Below, one piece after another: positions 17,077 through 25,746 of a stretch of DNA of 64,000 bases (the stretch's first letter is position 1; each line of letters begins with the position of its first letter). Origin of the DNA: Anaerolineae bacterium (GTDB lineage Bacteria > Chloroflexota > Anaerolineae > Aggregatilineales > J027); contig WBUL01000002.1 in the NCBI GenBank assembly GCA_008933735.1, positions 145,937-209,936 on the forward strand, given 5' to 3'. The notes below the pieces were generated by a model. It saw only the letters and a list, made by a program, of their open reading frames with translations. It was not told the origin of the DNA and did no database searches. A program made the position numbers and the translations under genes.

Positions 17077-17950
17077 AGAAAATCAAGCGATTGTCGAACT
17101 GGAAGAAAACATCACCCGCATTGAGCAGTACCTCAACCAGATGGGGATGGGTCTCGCCCAAAGTGCCGTCAAACTTCACCAAGTTGGCGTGCAATCCCCT
17201 ATTGATGTAGATCGGCTGGTCGGGTTAGCAGATCTGGAGAAAAAACGCTTGCAGCGCAATTCTCGCCGGGTCAGCCGCCAGTTGAATCAACTGCAAGAAT
17301 TGGTACGTACTTCCGCTCTGATGACCTCTTCCCTTGACCTGGAGCATGTGTTACAGGATGTTATCGACACGGTGATTTCCCTGACCGGAGCGGAACGGGC
17401 GTTTCTGATGCTGCGCGTGGGAGACGACTTCAGGGTCCATGCGGCTCGCGATTGGGATAAAGAAAGCCTCTCCGATGATGAAATCAGCTTCAGCCGGAGT
17501 ATTATCAACGCCGCGATGGAACAGCGGACTCCCCTGATTACCACCAACGCGCAGGAAGATGATCGTTTTAGTGGTCTGGCAAGTGTTGTTAGGCATGACC
17601 TGCGCTCAATTATCGTGACGCCTCTCATCTGGCAGGAAAAACCCCAGGGGGTTCTTTATGCGGATAACCGCCTGATGATGGGGGTGTTTCAAGATGACAT
17701 CATCCCTCTGCTCAGTGCGTTTGCAAACCAGGCCGCCATTGCGATTGCCAACGCCCGCCTGTTTGAACAGGTCAAAGATGATCTGGCGGAAGCTCGCCGG
17801 GAAGTCCAGCGCCTGCGTATTCAGATCGATGAAAAGCAGGTACATGAGCAGGTCAAAGAAATCACAGAGAACGATTATTTTCAAAATTTATCCTCACGGG
17901 CGCGGAGTATGCGCCAGCGAAGCGAACAAAAGAAAAAAGGTGACTCATGA
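17069..17950 (+). CDS. GAF-domain protein with coiled-coil ends
   Basis: A 293-residue cytosolic protein. The GTG at 17069 is chosen because AAGGAG (17054-17059) sits 9 nt upstream; an ATG at 17051 is the alternative but would place the SD inside the gene. An N-terminal coiled coil (~1-75) leads to a GAF domain (~85-225): 'LEHVLQDVIDTVISLTGAER', 'GLASVVRHDLRSIIVTPLI', 'GVLYADNRLMMGVF', 'LLSAFANQAAIAIANARLFE'. A charged coiled coil ends the protein. It has no output domain of its own. It overlaps the histidine kinase by 8 nt and the dehydrogenase by 4 nt, so it probably acts with the kinase as a ligand- or redox-sensing partner. Confidence 0.82.
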   Translation: MAEENQAIVELEENITRIEQYLNQMGMGLAQSAVKLHQVGVQSPIDVDRLVGLADLEKKRLQRNSRRVSRQLNQLQELVRTSALMTSSLDLEHVLQDVIDTVISLTGAERAFLMLRVGDDFRVHAARDWDKESLSDDEISFSRSIINAAMEQRTPLITTNAQEDDRFSGLASVVRHDLRSIIVTPLIWQEKPQGVLYADNRLMMGVFQDDIIPLLSAFANQAAIAIANARLFEQVKDDLAEARREVQRLRIQIDEKQVHEQVKEITENDYFQNLSSRARSMRQRSEQKKKGDS

Positions 17951-18906
17951 AAGTTTTTGTATGTCGTAAAATCCCGGCAGCCGGGCTGGATAAAATCACT
18001 GCTGCGTGCGAGGCGGATATATGGGAAGGCGATTTACCTCCTACCCAAGACCAGTTAGCGCAGCGGGTGCGCGGCGTGGATGGCATCGTCAGCCTTGTCA
18101 CGGATAAGATCGATGGGGACATCATGGACACCGCCGGAAAGCAGCTCAAGATCATCAGTCAGATGGCGGTGGGGGTCGATAATATCGATATTCAGGCTGC
18201 CAAAGCGCGGGGAATTAAGGTCGGGAATACCCCCGGTGTGCTGACCGACGCTACCGCCGATTTAGCCTTCGCGCTGCTGTTGGCACTCACACGGCGAATT
18301 GTCGAGGGGGTGGATTACGTGCGGGCAGGTCGGTGGAAAACATGGGGGCCGGAACTGCTGCTGGGGCCCGATTTACGGGGTGCGACACTCGGCATTATCG
18401 GGTTGGGGCGGATAGGAAAAGCCGTTGCAAGACGGGCTTTTGGCTTCGAGATGCGAATTCTGGCCCATAGTATTGACCTGACTCCTGATGAAGCCGCTGA
18501 GGTTCATGCACAGACTGTCGATTTAGAATCCTTGCTTCATGAATCCGATTTTGTGACGATTCACACGCCCTATACCCCCGAAACCCATCACCTGATGAAC
18601 CGGGAACGCCTTCAGATGATGAAGCCCACCGGACTGCTGATCAATACGGCACGTGGCCCCATTGTTGACCAGAAAGCTCTGATAGAGGCGCTGCAAAATA
18701 AGATCATTGGCGGCGCAGCGCTGGATGTAACCGATCCGGAACCGATACCCATGAATGATCCCCTGCTGACCATGCCGAACGTGATTGTGGTGCCGCATAT
18801 TGGCAGTGCCAGCATCCAGACTCGGAATAGAATGGCAGAAATGGCAGCAGAAAACCTGATTGCCGGGCTGCGGGGAGAAAAACTCCCCAATCCTGTAACG
18901 GAATGA
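17947..18906 (+). CDS. D-2-hydroxyacid dehydrogenase (glyoxylate reductase type)
   Basis: A 319-residue NAD(P)-dependent enzyme interconverting 2-oxoacids and D-2-hydroxyacids. The Rossmann motif is 'GIIGLGRIGKAVARRAFG' (~155), and the catalytic triad is the Arg of 'INTARGPIVDQKAL', the Glu of 'DVTDPEPIPMNDPLL' and the His of 'VVPHIGSAS'. Motif spacing is closest to glyoxylate/hydroxypyruvate reductases. Its start overlaps the GAF gene stop (ATGA), an odd partner for a sensor kinase. A stem-loop 27 nt after its stop may end the operon. Confidence 0.9.
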   Translation: MKVFVCRKIPAAGLDKITAACEADIWEGDLPPTQDQLAQRVRGVDGIVSLVTDKIDGDIMDTAGKQLKIISQMAVGVDNIDIQAAKARGIKVGNTPGVLTDATADLAFALLLALTRRIVEGVDYVRAGRWKTWGPELLLGPDLRGATLGIIGLGRIGKAVARRAFGFEMRILAHSIDLTPDEAAEVHAQTVDLESLLHESDFVTIHTPYTPETHHLMNRERLQMMKPTGLLINTARGPIVDQKALIEALQNKIIGGAALDVTDPEPIPMNDPLLTMPNVIVVPHIGSASIQTRNRMAEMAAENLIAGLRGEKLPNPVTE

Positions 18907-19215
18907 CCACCTGCCGAGACTAATAGATAACATTAGCCCATTTGAACAAATGAGCTAAATCTGGTAATATCCACAGTGGCCGTATCGTCTAGGCTTCTGT
19001 GGAAATATTTTCTGTTCTTACGCCTATGTATCTCTCGGATGCCATGCCCAAACCTTCCCTGCGGGCGCTTATGCTCACCCTGCGTGATCTGATTCGTCAG
19101 CGCCGTGAGCGTCAGCTTGCGCCGCCGGCTGGTTTGCTGCGCCTGCTTAATTCCTTCGAGCCAGGCGCTGGGGTCATGACTTCCTGCTTGGGCGTGTTCA
19201 AATAAGGAAGAAGTC
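18907..19215. other. 309-bp spacer, no convincing gene
   Basis: This stretch holds the inverted repeat at 18933-18958 and, near its right end, AAGGAAG just before the transporter gene start. A plus-strand frame from GTG 18999 to TAA 19205 has fairly gene-like codon choice and an amphipathic Arg/Leu-rich helix, but it has no SD and no recognised family, so it is left as a weak candidate for a small protein. The promoter of the ABC transporter operon should be here; no clean -35/-10 pair was found. Confidence 0.4.
18933..18958. terminator. Near-perfect inverted repeat after the dehydrogenase operon
   Basis: Twelve-base arms (TTAGCCCATTTG and CAAATGAGCTAA) pair with one C-A mismatch around a 2-nt centre. 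It lies 27 nt after the dehydrogenase stop. No T-run follows, so it could be a terminator, an mRNA 3'-end stabiliser or an operator. Confidence 0.45.
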
Positions 19216-20751
19216 ATGAAATTCTCACGTCGTCATTTCCTTAAGTTCACGGCTGCGGGTGTGGCAGCCAGCGTCGTCGGGCCAATCGGGCTGGATTTAA
19301 CGCCTGAGCAGGCCGCCTCTCTTGCTGCGCGTCGTCAAAGCGGAACGCTGCGTATTGCCTGGAATCCAACATTTACCCTGGATCCCTTGAGCGCATCTGC
19401 CGACAGTGAAATCTCCTTTTTGAATGCAGTATACGATTATTTAATTGATACGGATGCCCAGTCAGCCCTGGTGCCGCGCCTGGCCTCGGAATGGGCGATC
19501 AGCGACGATGGACTGGCCTATACGCTGAAAATTCGGGAAGGCGTCAAATTTCATGATGGCAGCGACTTGACCGTTGATGATGTTATCTGGACATTTAACC
19601 GCCTCAAAACACCGGAAACCCCGACCGGCAATTTATACGCCAACATTGAAAGCATCGAAGCGGGTGAAAATAACTCGGTGGTCTTCAAGCTGACCAATAC
19701 TAACCCGGATTTCCTGTATGATCTGTCTGACAATCATGCTGTCATACTAAAAGCCGAGGCACCGGATATTGGTGTGGAATTTAACGGCACAGGGCCATTT
19801 AAACTCGCTGAATTTTTAGCGGCTGACCGGGCAGTCTTTTCCGCCAATACTGATTACTGGGGCGGTGCCCCTGGCGTCGAAACGCTGGAATTTATCTACT
19901 TTGATGACAATCAGGCTGCCGTTGATGCTCTGCGCGGCGGGATCGTGGATGTTGCGGTCCGCATGGATAATGCCACTTTCCTCGCGCTGGCAGATGAAAC
20001 GGGCTTGAGTTCGGTAAGCCTCCCCACCAATGGACACGACCTGGTGCGGCTGCGCTCTGACCGTGAGCCGGGGAATAACGAAAAGGTGCGCCAGGCATTT
20101 AAGCTCGCTACTGACCGCGATGAAATCTTCAACCGGGTGCAGCTTGGCCTGGGAGCAGTCGGGCGTGACTCACCAATCGGGCCGCTGTTTGGTGATTATT
20201 ACAGCGAAGACACGCCCCTCCCAGCCCGTGACCCTGAAGCCGCCAAAGCGCTGCTGGCAGAGGCTGGTTATCCTGATGGACTGGATATGACACTGTATAT
20301 TCCGAATACGGGCGACAGGCCAACGCTGGGTGAAGTGCTTCAGGCACAATGGGAGGAAGCAGGAATCCGCATTCAGATTGAACTGCAAGACGAAGCTACT
20401 TATTACGGCGAAAACGGCTGGCTGGAAGTTGACCTGGGGATCACGCCCTGGGGATCACGTCCCCGCCCGCAGTTTTATCTGGAAACCTCGCTCAAGACCG
20501 GCGCCGTATGGAACGAATCCCACTTCAGCGATGACGAACTGGACGCCCTGATAGCGACCGCAGGCACAACGCTGGATGAACAGGAACGGATCGACACCTA
20601 CAAGGAAATTCAACGCATCCTGATTGAGCGCGGCCCGATCATCGTTCCATATTTCTTCGCTTCGCTGGGCATTTCGGCGGAAAGTGTGCAAAGCTTCAAT
20701 ATGCACCCCTTCCCTGGGCGCACCAATTTCAACACGGTCACCATTGGATAG
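19216..20751 (+). CDS. ABC transporter substrate-binding protein (family 5), Tat-exported
   Basis: A 511-residue periplasmic-type binding protein of the oligopeptide/nickel family (SBP_bac_5). The N-terminus 'MKFSRRHFLKFTAAGVAAS' has a twin-arginine motif (SRRHFLK), so it is probably exported folded. Family segments include 'LVPRLASEWAISDDGLAYTL', 'LKIREGVKFHDGSDLTVDDV' and 'VRQAFKLATDRDEIF'. It would deliver a peptide or similar solute to the permeases downstream. SD AAGGAAG lies a few bases before the ATG. It is the first gene of a four-gene importer operon; the cargo is unknown. Confidence 0.92.
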   Translation: MKFSRRHFLKFTAAGVAASVVGPIGLDLTPEQAASLAARRQSGTLRIAWNPTFTLDPLSASADSEISFLNAVYDYLIDTDAQSALVPRLASEWAISDDGLAYTLKIREGVKFHDGSDLTVDDVIWTFNRLKTPETPTGNLYANIESIEAGENNSVVFKLTNTNPDFLYDLSDNHAVILKAEAPDIGVEFNGTGPFKLAEFLAADRAVFSANTDYWGGAPGVETLEFIYFDDNQAAVDALRGGIVDVAVRMDNATFLALADETGLSSVSLPTNGHDLVRLRSDREPGNNEKVRQAFKLATDRDEIFNRVQLGLGAVGRDSPIGPLFGDYYSEDTPLPARDPEAAKALLAEAGYPDGLDMTLYIPNTGDRPTLGEVLQAQWEEAGIRIQIELQDEATYYGENGWLEVDLGITPWGSRPRPQFYLETSLKTGAVWNESHFSDDELDALIATAGTTLDEQERIDTYKEIQRILIERGPIIVPYFFASLGISAESVQSFNMHPFPGRTNFNTVTIG

Positions 20752-20767
20752 GATTCCCTCCTTATTC

Positions 20768-20797
20768 CCCTCTCCCCTTCTTCTTTGGGGGAGAGGG
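20768..20797. repeat. CCCTCTCCCC...GGGGAGAGGG hairpin, REP-like
   Basis: Ten-base perfect arms around a 10-nt loop in the 74-bp gap between the binding-protein and permease genes. Intergenic CCCTCTCCC/GGGAGAGGG palindromes are commonly dispersed in bacterial genomes. Here it could lower expression of the downstream transporter genes relative to the binding protein, as such hairpins do in other importers. A related but imperfect hairpin lies at 26793-26815. Confidence 0.55.
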
Positions 20798-20825
20798 TGG
20801 TGGTGGGGAACATGGCAGACTCCCT

Positions 20826-21770
20826 ATGCAATTCTTCACACCAACACCTACCCTTGTCGGGCTGCGGCGCAGTTTAAAAGCGGTAGGGAAATTTGCCCGC
20901 GAACTGTTCAGCCGCCCACCCACGGCAGCCGGAACCTTAACGGTGCTGTTCTTCCTGTTTCTGGCGGTGTTTGGGCCGCAGATTGCGCCTTACCCGGATC
21001 CCAATTTTCAGAAAAACCCCAGCCAGGAAGCCCCTACACTGAATCTGCGAGAATTTCGGCTGGGTGACTACCCTTTCGGAACCGACCGCTTAGGACGAGA
21101 TGTCTTCAGCCGCGTGATTCTCGGTACGCGCAGCATTTTCCGGGCCGCCGGCTTGGGCACCCTGATCGCAGTGATTGTAGGCACATTCGTGGGGTTGTTC
21201 ATCGGGTATCAGGGGGCATGGGTTGATGAAATTGTCGGGCGGATTATCGATGCGATACTGGCGATTCCAGCGCTGCTGTTGGCGCTGGTTATTATCGGCA
21301 TCATCCGCAATCTGAATTTTGAACCGAATAGCTGGCAGTCTGAGGTGGCCGACAACGCGGTACTCATTGTTATTGCGATTGTGTACGCACCGATTGTAGC
21401 GCGGGTAGTCCGCAGCGCCACCCTGGAAATTAAGTCGCGCCAGTTTGTGGAAGCGGCACAAATTCGCGGGGAATCGCCGCTGTATATCATCTTCCGTGAA
21501 ATTTTCCCCTCGGTCATTCCGGCGCTGGTCGTCGAAGGAGCGCTGCGATTTTCCTACGCGATTTTTTTGGTCGCTTCGCTGGGTTTTCTGGGGTTTGGGG
21601 CACGCCCGCCCTCCCCGGATTGGGGATTGATGGTTAGCGAAAATCGCGGGGGCCTGTACGCGCTCACCCCATGGGCGCTGGAATATCCGGCGGGCGCGAT
21701 TGCGCTTCTGGTGATCGGTGTCAATCTCATGTCAGATGGCATTAAGCGCACTGTGCAGAAAAGCGGGTGA
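20826..21770 (+). CDS. ABC transporter permease (DppC/OppC type)
   Basis: A 314-residue inner-membrane permease with about six helices. It has the OppC-type N-terminal region and the binding-protein-dependent transport signature: 'HPFGTDRLGRD'-like 'YPFGTDRLGRDVFSRVILGT' near residue 80, and the EAA loop 'QFVEAAQIRGESPLYIIFRE' that docks the ATPase. 'DWGLMVSENRGG' near the C-terminus is typical of DppC. It pairs with the DppB-type permease at 23.85-24.8 kb. Its stop overlaps the alternative GTG start of the ATPase gene. Confidence 0.9.
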   Translation: MQFFTPTPTLVGLRRSLKAVGKFARELFSRPPTAAGTLTVLFFLFLAVFGPQIAPYPDPNFQKNPSQEAPTLNLREFRLGDYPFGTDRLGRDVFSRVILGTRSIFRAAGLGTLIAVIVGTFVGLFIGYQGAWVDEIVGRIIDAILAIPALLLALVIIGIIRNLNFEPNSWQSEVADNAVLIVIAIVYAPIVARVVRSATLEIKSRQFVEAAQIRGESPLYIIFREIFPSVIPALVVEGALRFSYAIFLVASLGFLGFGARPPSPDWGLMVSENRGGLYALTPWALEYPAGAIALLVIGVNLMSDGIKRTVQKSG

Positions 21771-21772
21771 GG

Positions 21773-23851
21773 ATGGACAAAGAAATACTGCTCCACGTTG
21801 AAAACTTAAACGTAAGCTACCGGGTCAACGGCGGTTGGCTGCGAGCAGTCCGTGATTTTCACGCACAAATCAGGCGCGGCGATATTTGCGGCATTGTAGG
21901 GGAATCTGGCTCAGGCAAATCGACAGTAGCGACCGCCATTATCGGCTATCTCAGTGACAATGGACGGATTGAAAAAGGCAGCTCGATTCGTTTTTCTGGT
22001 GAGGAACTCACCACCAAAGGCCGCCTTGCGATGCAGTCACTCTGGGGCACCCAGATTAAGCTCGTCCCGCAGAATCCGGCTGCCGCCCTGAATCCATCAA
22101 TTAAAGTCGGTGAACAGCTTGCCGAAATCGCCCGCTACCACCTGGGCATGAATCGCCACGACGCCCGAAAAGCGGCGGTGGAAATGTTTGGCAAAGTCCA
22201 GCTTGCTGACCCGGAAAGTGTGGTCTTCCGCTACCCGCATGAATTAAGCGGTGGGATGCAGCAGCGCGTGGTCATTGCAATGGCGTTGATTACCCGGCCC
22301 CGGTTGTTGATCCTGGACGAGCCCACCACTGGCTTAGACGTAACAACTGAGGCCGTAATCCTCGACCTGATTCGTGATCTGATTGACGACATGCAGGCTG
22401 CCGCCCTGTACATTACCCACAATTTGGGGGTGGTGGCACAGGTCTGCGACCAGGTCATTGTCATGTACGCGGGTGAAATCATGGCAGATGGATCGGTCAA
22501 GAAGGTGTTTATCGAGCCGATTCACCCTTATACCATCGGCCTGCTGAACAGCATCCCAAAACTGGGCCAATCCAAACGACAGGGCGCTCTGCAATCCATT
22601 GAGGGCAGTCCACCGTCCCTCAAAAATCCTCCGAAAGGGTGTGTGTTTGCCCAGCGATGCCCGGCGGCAGTGGAAAAATGTTACACTGAAAAACCTGAAC
22701 TGGAACACACACACGAAGGTCGTCTGGTACGCTGTCATCGCTGGCAGGAAATCCATTCAGGGGTACTGGACATCATCCCCGAAACACAGGCAGATGTGGA
22801 GCAGGTCGAACGACTGGAACGTGAATCACTGCTCAAGGTGGAAAACATGACTAAGCATTTCGGGGTACGGCGCAGTTTGATGGAGGTTATACAGGGCAAA
22901 AAACCCGCCCCTATTCGGGCGGTGGATGGTGTCAATTTTGGTGTGCAAAAAGGCCGCACACTCGGATTAGTCGGAGAAAGTGGAAGCGGCAAAACTACCC
23001 TCTCGCGCCTGATCATCGGCTTAACGGAACGCACCGACGGCGAGATTGAACTCATGAAGATCAAAATCCGCAGCAATGTTCGGGAACGCAGCGCCGACGT
23101 TCTGGCGCAAATGCAGATGATCTTTCAAAATCCGCAGAATTCGCTTAATCCTTATCTCACAGTCGGCCAGCAGATTCGACGCCCCCTCATGAAACTGGCA
23201 AAAATGAAACACGACGAGGCAGCTCAAGAGGTCTATCGCCTGCTGCGTGCCGTGAATTTGCAGGATGACTACGCTTCACGTTTCCCCGGTGAACTGAGCG
23301 GCGGCGAAAAACAGCGTGTGGCGATTGCGCGGGCGTTCGCTTCCAATCCGGAACTGATTATCTGCGACGAACCGGTGTCCGCGCTGGATGTGTCGGTACA
23401 GGCAGCGGTGTTGAATCTGCTCGCACGCTTGCAGGAAGACCGCGATACCGCCTACATTTTTATCTCGCACGATCTAGCGGTGGTGGGTTATCTGGCGGAT
23501 TACATTGCCGTAATGTATCTGGGTCAGCTTTTTGAAGTCGGTTATGGGCACGATCTATTTGAACCCCCGTATCACCCCTATACGGAAGCACTGATCTCAG
23601 CGATCCCCGTGCCTGACCCATCCCACGTGTCACAGCGGATCCGATTGCAGGGGGACATTCCCAGCCCGCGCAGCCTCCCGACAGGATGCCGTTTTCATAC
23701 CCGCTGCCCACGCAAAATCGGGGCAATCTGTGAGACGGAGGATCCCCCCTGGCGTGATGACGGCGAGGGGCATTTCATTCGCTGCCACATCCCCCTTGAA
23801 GACCTGCAAGCCATGCAGCAGCAATTAGTCATGGCGGAGGCATCCAGCTAA
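21773..23851 (+). CDS. Fused dipeptide/oligopeptide ABC ATPase (DppD-DppF type)
   Basis: A 692-residue protein carrying two complete ABC domains in one chain. First half: Walker A 'GESGSGKSTVATAI', signature 'LSGGMQQRVVIAMAL', Walker B 'LLILDEPTTGLD', and the OppD-type C-terminal Cys motif 'GCVFAQRCPAAVEKC'. Second half: 'GESGSGKTTLSRLI', 'LSGGEKQRVAIARAF', 'LIICDEPVSALD', and another C-terminal motif 'GCRFHTRCPRKIGAIC'; these Cys sets bind a [4Fe-4S] cluster in OppD/OppF-type proteins. In most bacteria the halves are separate genes. ATG 21773 is used; GTG 21767 would add two residues and overlap the permease stop. The next permease start overlaps its TAA (TAATG). Confidence 0.93.
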   Translation: MDKEILLHVENLNVSYRVNGGWLRAVRDFHAQIRRGDICGIVGESGSGKSTVATAIIGYLSDNGRIEKGSSIRFSGEELTTKGRLAMQSLWGTQIKLVPQNPAAALNPSIKVGEQLAEIARYHLGMNRHDARKAAVEMFGKVQLADPESVVFRYPHELSGGMQQRVVIAMALITRPRLLILDEPTTGLDVTTEAVILDLIRDLIDDMQAAALYITHNLGVVAQVCDQVIVMYAGEIMADGSVKKVFIEPIHPYTIGLLNSIPKLGQSKRQGALQSIEGSPPSLKNPPKGCVFAQRCPAAVEKCYTEKPELEHTHEGRLVRCHRWQEIHSGVLDIIPETQADVEQVERLERESLLKVENMTKHFGVRRSLMEVIQGKKPAPIRAVDGVNFGVQKGRTLGLVGESGSGKTTLSRLIIGLTERTDGEIELMKIKIRSNVRERSADVLAQMQMIFQNPQNSLNPYLTVGQQIRRPLMKLAKMKHDEAAQEVYRLLRAVNLQDDYASRFPGELSGGEKQRVAIARAFASNPELIICDEPVSALDVSVQAAVLNLLARLQEDRDTAYIFISHDLAVVGYLADYIAVMYLGQLFEVGYGHDLFEPPYHPYTEALISAIPVPDPSHVSQRIRLQGDIPSPRSLPTGCRFHTRCPRKIGAICETEDPPWRDDGEGHFIRCHIPLEDLQAMQQQLVMAEASS

Positions 23852-24825
23852 TGGGACGATTCATGGCACGGCGATTGGCCTTCTTTCTGGTTACGTTATG
23901 GATGACCTCAGTCATGATTTTTCTGCTGGTTCGCGTTCTGCCAGGGGACGTAGCACGGGTTATTCTGGGACGTGACGCATCCGAAACACAGGTGGAGGCC
24001 AAACGAGAAGAACTTGGTTTAAATGACCCGCTTTTCGTACAGTACTTCACCTGGATTACCGATTTCGTGCGCGGCGATTGGGGTGAGTCGTTTGCCTTCC
24101 GTGGGCAGGATATTCGGGAGCTGGTGACCCAACGGCTCGTTAACTCCGCACGCTTAGGATTAATTTCTATGCTCATCGCAATCCCTGTGTCAATTACACT
24201 GGGGGTCATTGCTGGTCTTACCGAAGGAAAGCTGCCAGATAACCTCATTTCCGTGTTTTCGCTGTCTGTGGTCAGTCTGCCGGAATTTGTTACTGGCTTG
24301 TTCCTCATTAACACAGTTGCGCTGAAATGGGCAGACAACCCTATTGCAGAAAAAATCGGGTGGTTTCCGTCTAGTTCAGCAGTAAGGGCGGATGCTTCGT
24401 TCCGTGACGCCCTGCCGAGTCTGTGGCTGCCTGCGATTGCAGCCACCCTGGTACTGCTGGCCTATATCGCTCGGCTGACCCGTGCAGGTGTGATTGAAGA
24501 AAAGAAAAGCGAATACGTTCGCACAGCAGTTCTCAAGGGACTGCCCTACCCCGTGGTAATCTTCAAACACATCCTGAGAAATGCCCTGCTGCCGACCGTC
24601 ACAGTTATTGCCATCAGCACAGGCTGGTTGATTAGCGGACTGGTGGTTATCGAGTTTGTATTTGGCTATCCTGGCCTCGGAAGTCTGTTGATTACTGCCA
24701 TAGAACGCCGTGACTTACCCATGATTCAGGCAGTGGTCATGGTCACTGTGTCTGTGATCCTGATTGCCAACTTTGTGGCCGATTTGCTGTATGCAGCATT
24801 GAACCCACGCATTACGCTCAACTGA
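23851..24825 (+). CDS. ABC transporter permease (DppB/OppB type)
   Basis: A 324-residue membrane permease with about six helices. The N-terminus 'MARRLAFFLVTLWMTSVMIF' and 'RVLPGDVARVILGRDAS' fit DppB; 'REELGLNDPLFVQYFTWI' follows. The ATPase-docking loop is 'EYVRTAVLKGLPYPVVIFKH' and 'VIEFVFGYPGLGSLLITAI' is typical. It ends the importer operon. Gene order (binding protein, DppC, fused ATPase, DppB) differs from the common dppABCDF order. Confidence 0.91.
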   Translation: MGRFMARRLAFFLVTLWMTSVMIFLLVRVLPGDVARVILGRDASETQVEAKREELGLNDPLFVQYFTWITDFVRGDWGESFAFRGQDIRELVTQRLVNSARLGLISMLIAIPVSITLGVIAGLTEGKLPDNLISVFSLSVVSLPEFVTGLFLINTVALKWADNPIAEKIGWFPSSSAVRADASFRDALPSLWLPAIAATLVLLAYIARLTRAGVIEEKKSEYVRTAVLKGLPYPVVIFKHILRNALLPTVTVIAISTGWLISGLVVIEFVFGYPGLGSLLITAIERRDLPMIQAVVMVTVSVILIANFVADLLYAALNPRITLN

Positions 24826-24906
24826 CAACATCCTAACAATTGGGATTCTGGCCCACCGTATTTTGTCATACAATATTATTGACAAATATGAATGAGGAAG
24901 GCGGCT

Positions 24907-25671
24907 ATGGAAGCCTTGCTTTGCTTTGTGGGGACTCCGATTCTCGCTGCCCTGGTCATTTTTCTGCTGGGGTTCCGGGTGATCGATGAATACGAACGTG
25001 CAGTAGTATTCCGATTGGGGCGTTACAAGGGGCTCAAAGGGCCGGGGTGGTTCTGGATTATCCCGCTTTTTGAGTGGGTGGAATCAGTGGTCGATATTCG
25101 TGTCATCACCCTTGATGTGCCGCCTCAGGACTGCATCACCCACGATAATGTCACAGTGCGGGTTGATGCCGTTACCTATTTCCGCGTGGTAGATGCTATG
25201 CGAGCGGTCATTTACGTCAAAAACTATCATATGGCTACCTTCCAGATCGCCCAGACGACTCTTCGGAGCATCATCGGTCAGGTAAATCTGGATGAACTCC
25301 TGGCAGATCGTGAACGTATTAATGAGCACATCCGTACAGTGCTAGACGAACACACTGATCCCTGGGGCGTAAAAGTAACGTTGGTGGAAATCAAAGATGT
25401 TCAGCTTCCCGATACGATGAAACGTTCGATGGCAAAACAGGCTGAAGCCGAACGCGAACGTCGTGCCAAGATTATCCGTGCGGAAGGTGAACTAAGCGCA
25501 GCGGAAAAATTGGTCGCGGCTGCACAGCAGATGGCAACCTCACCGGGGTCAATGCAGCTCCGTTATCTGGAAACGCTCAACGAAATTGCACAGGAGAAAA
25601 ACTCAACCATCGTCTTCCCTCTGCCTATCGAGCTTTTTGAAGTGCTTTTGAGGGGAATGACCAAATCGTAA
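24907..25671 (+). CDS. Slipin (SPFH/stomatin-family membrane protein)
   Basis: A 254-residue protein. ATG 24907 is preferred over ATG 24892 because an AGGAAG SD lies just upstream of it. One N-terminal membrane hairpin (~5-25) precedes the SPFH domain: 'YERAVVFRLGRYKGLKGPG', 'VDIRVITLDVPPQDCITHDN', 'VRVDAVTYFRVVDAMRAV', and 'QTTLRSIIGQVNLDELLADR'. A Glu/Arg/Ala-rich coiled coil ('QAEAERERRAKIIRAEGE') completes the usual slipin architecture. These proteins oligomerise in membrane microdomains. An NfeD-type partner, common in other genomes, is not adjacent. A strong terminator follows. Confidence 0.93.
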   Translation: MEALLCFVGTPILAALVIFLLGFRVIDEYERAVVFRLGRYKGLKGPGWFWIIPLFEWVESVVDIRVITLDVPPQDCITHDNVTVRVDAVTYFRVVDAMRAVIYVKNYHMATFQIAQTTLRSIIGQVNLDELLADRERINEHIRTVLDEHTDPWGVKVTLVEIKDVQLPDTMKRSMAKQAEAERERRAKIIRAEGELSAAEKLVAAAQQMATSPGSMQLRYLETLNEIAQEKNSTIVFPLPIELFEVLLRGMTKS

Positions 25672-25681
25672 CACCCGCCTC

Positions 25682-25716
25682 ACACCAGGCGAGCTCTGAC
25701 TCGTCTGGTGTTTTTT
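25682..25716 (+). terminator. Rho-independent terminator after slipin
   Basis: ACACCAGGCGAG pairs with CTCGTCTGGTGT (12 bp, one G-U pair) around a 6-nt loop, followed by a run of T. It begins 10 nt after the slipin stop. Confidence 0.9.
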
Positions 25717-25746
25717 CAGGAAGTCTTCTGGGTCGGAGAATACACC

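Noticed and set aside
18970..19000. A tRNA-like 5' segment in the spacer
   Set aside because: No cloverleaf arms or TTC loop follow within the right distance.
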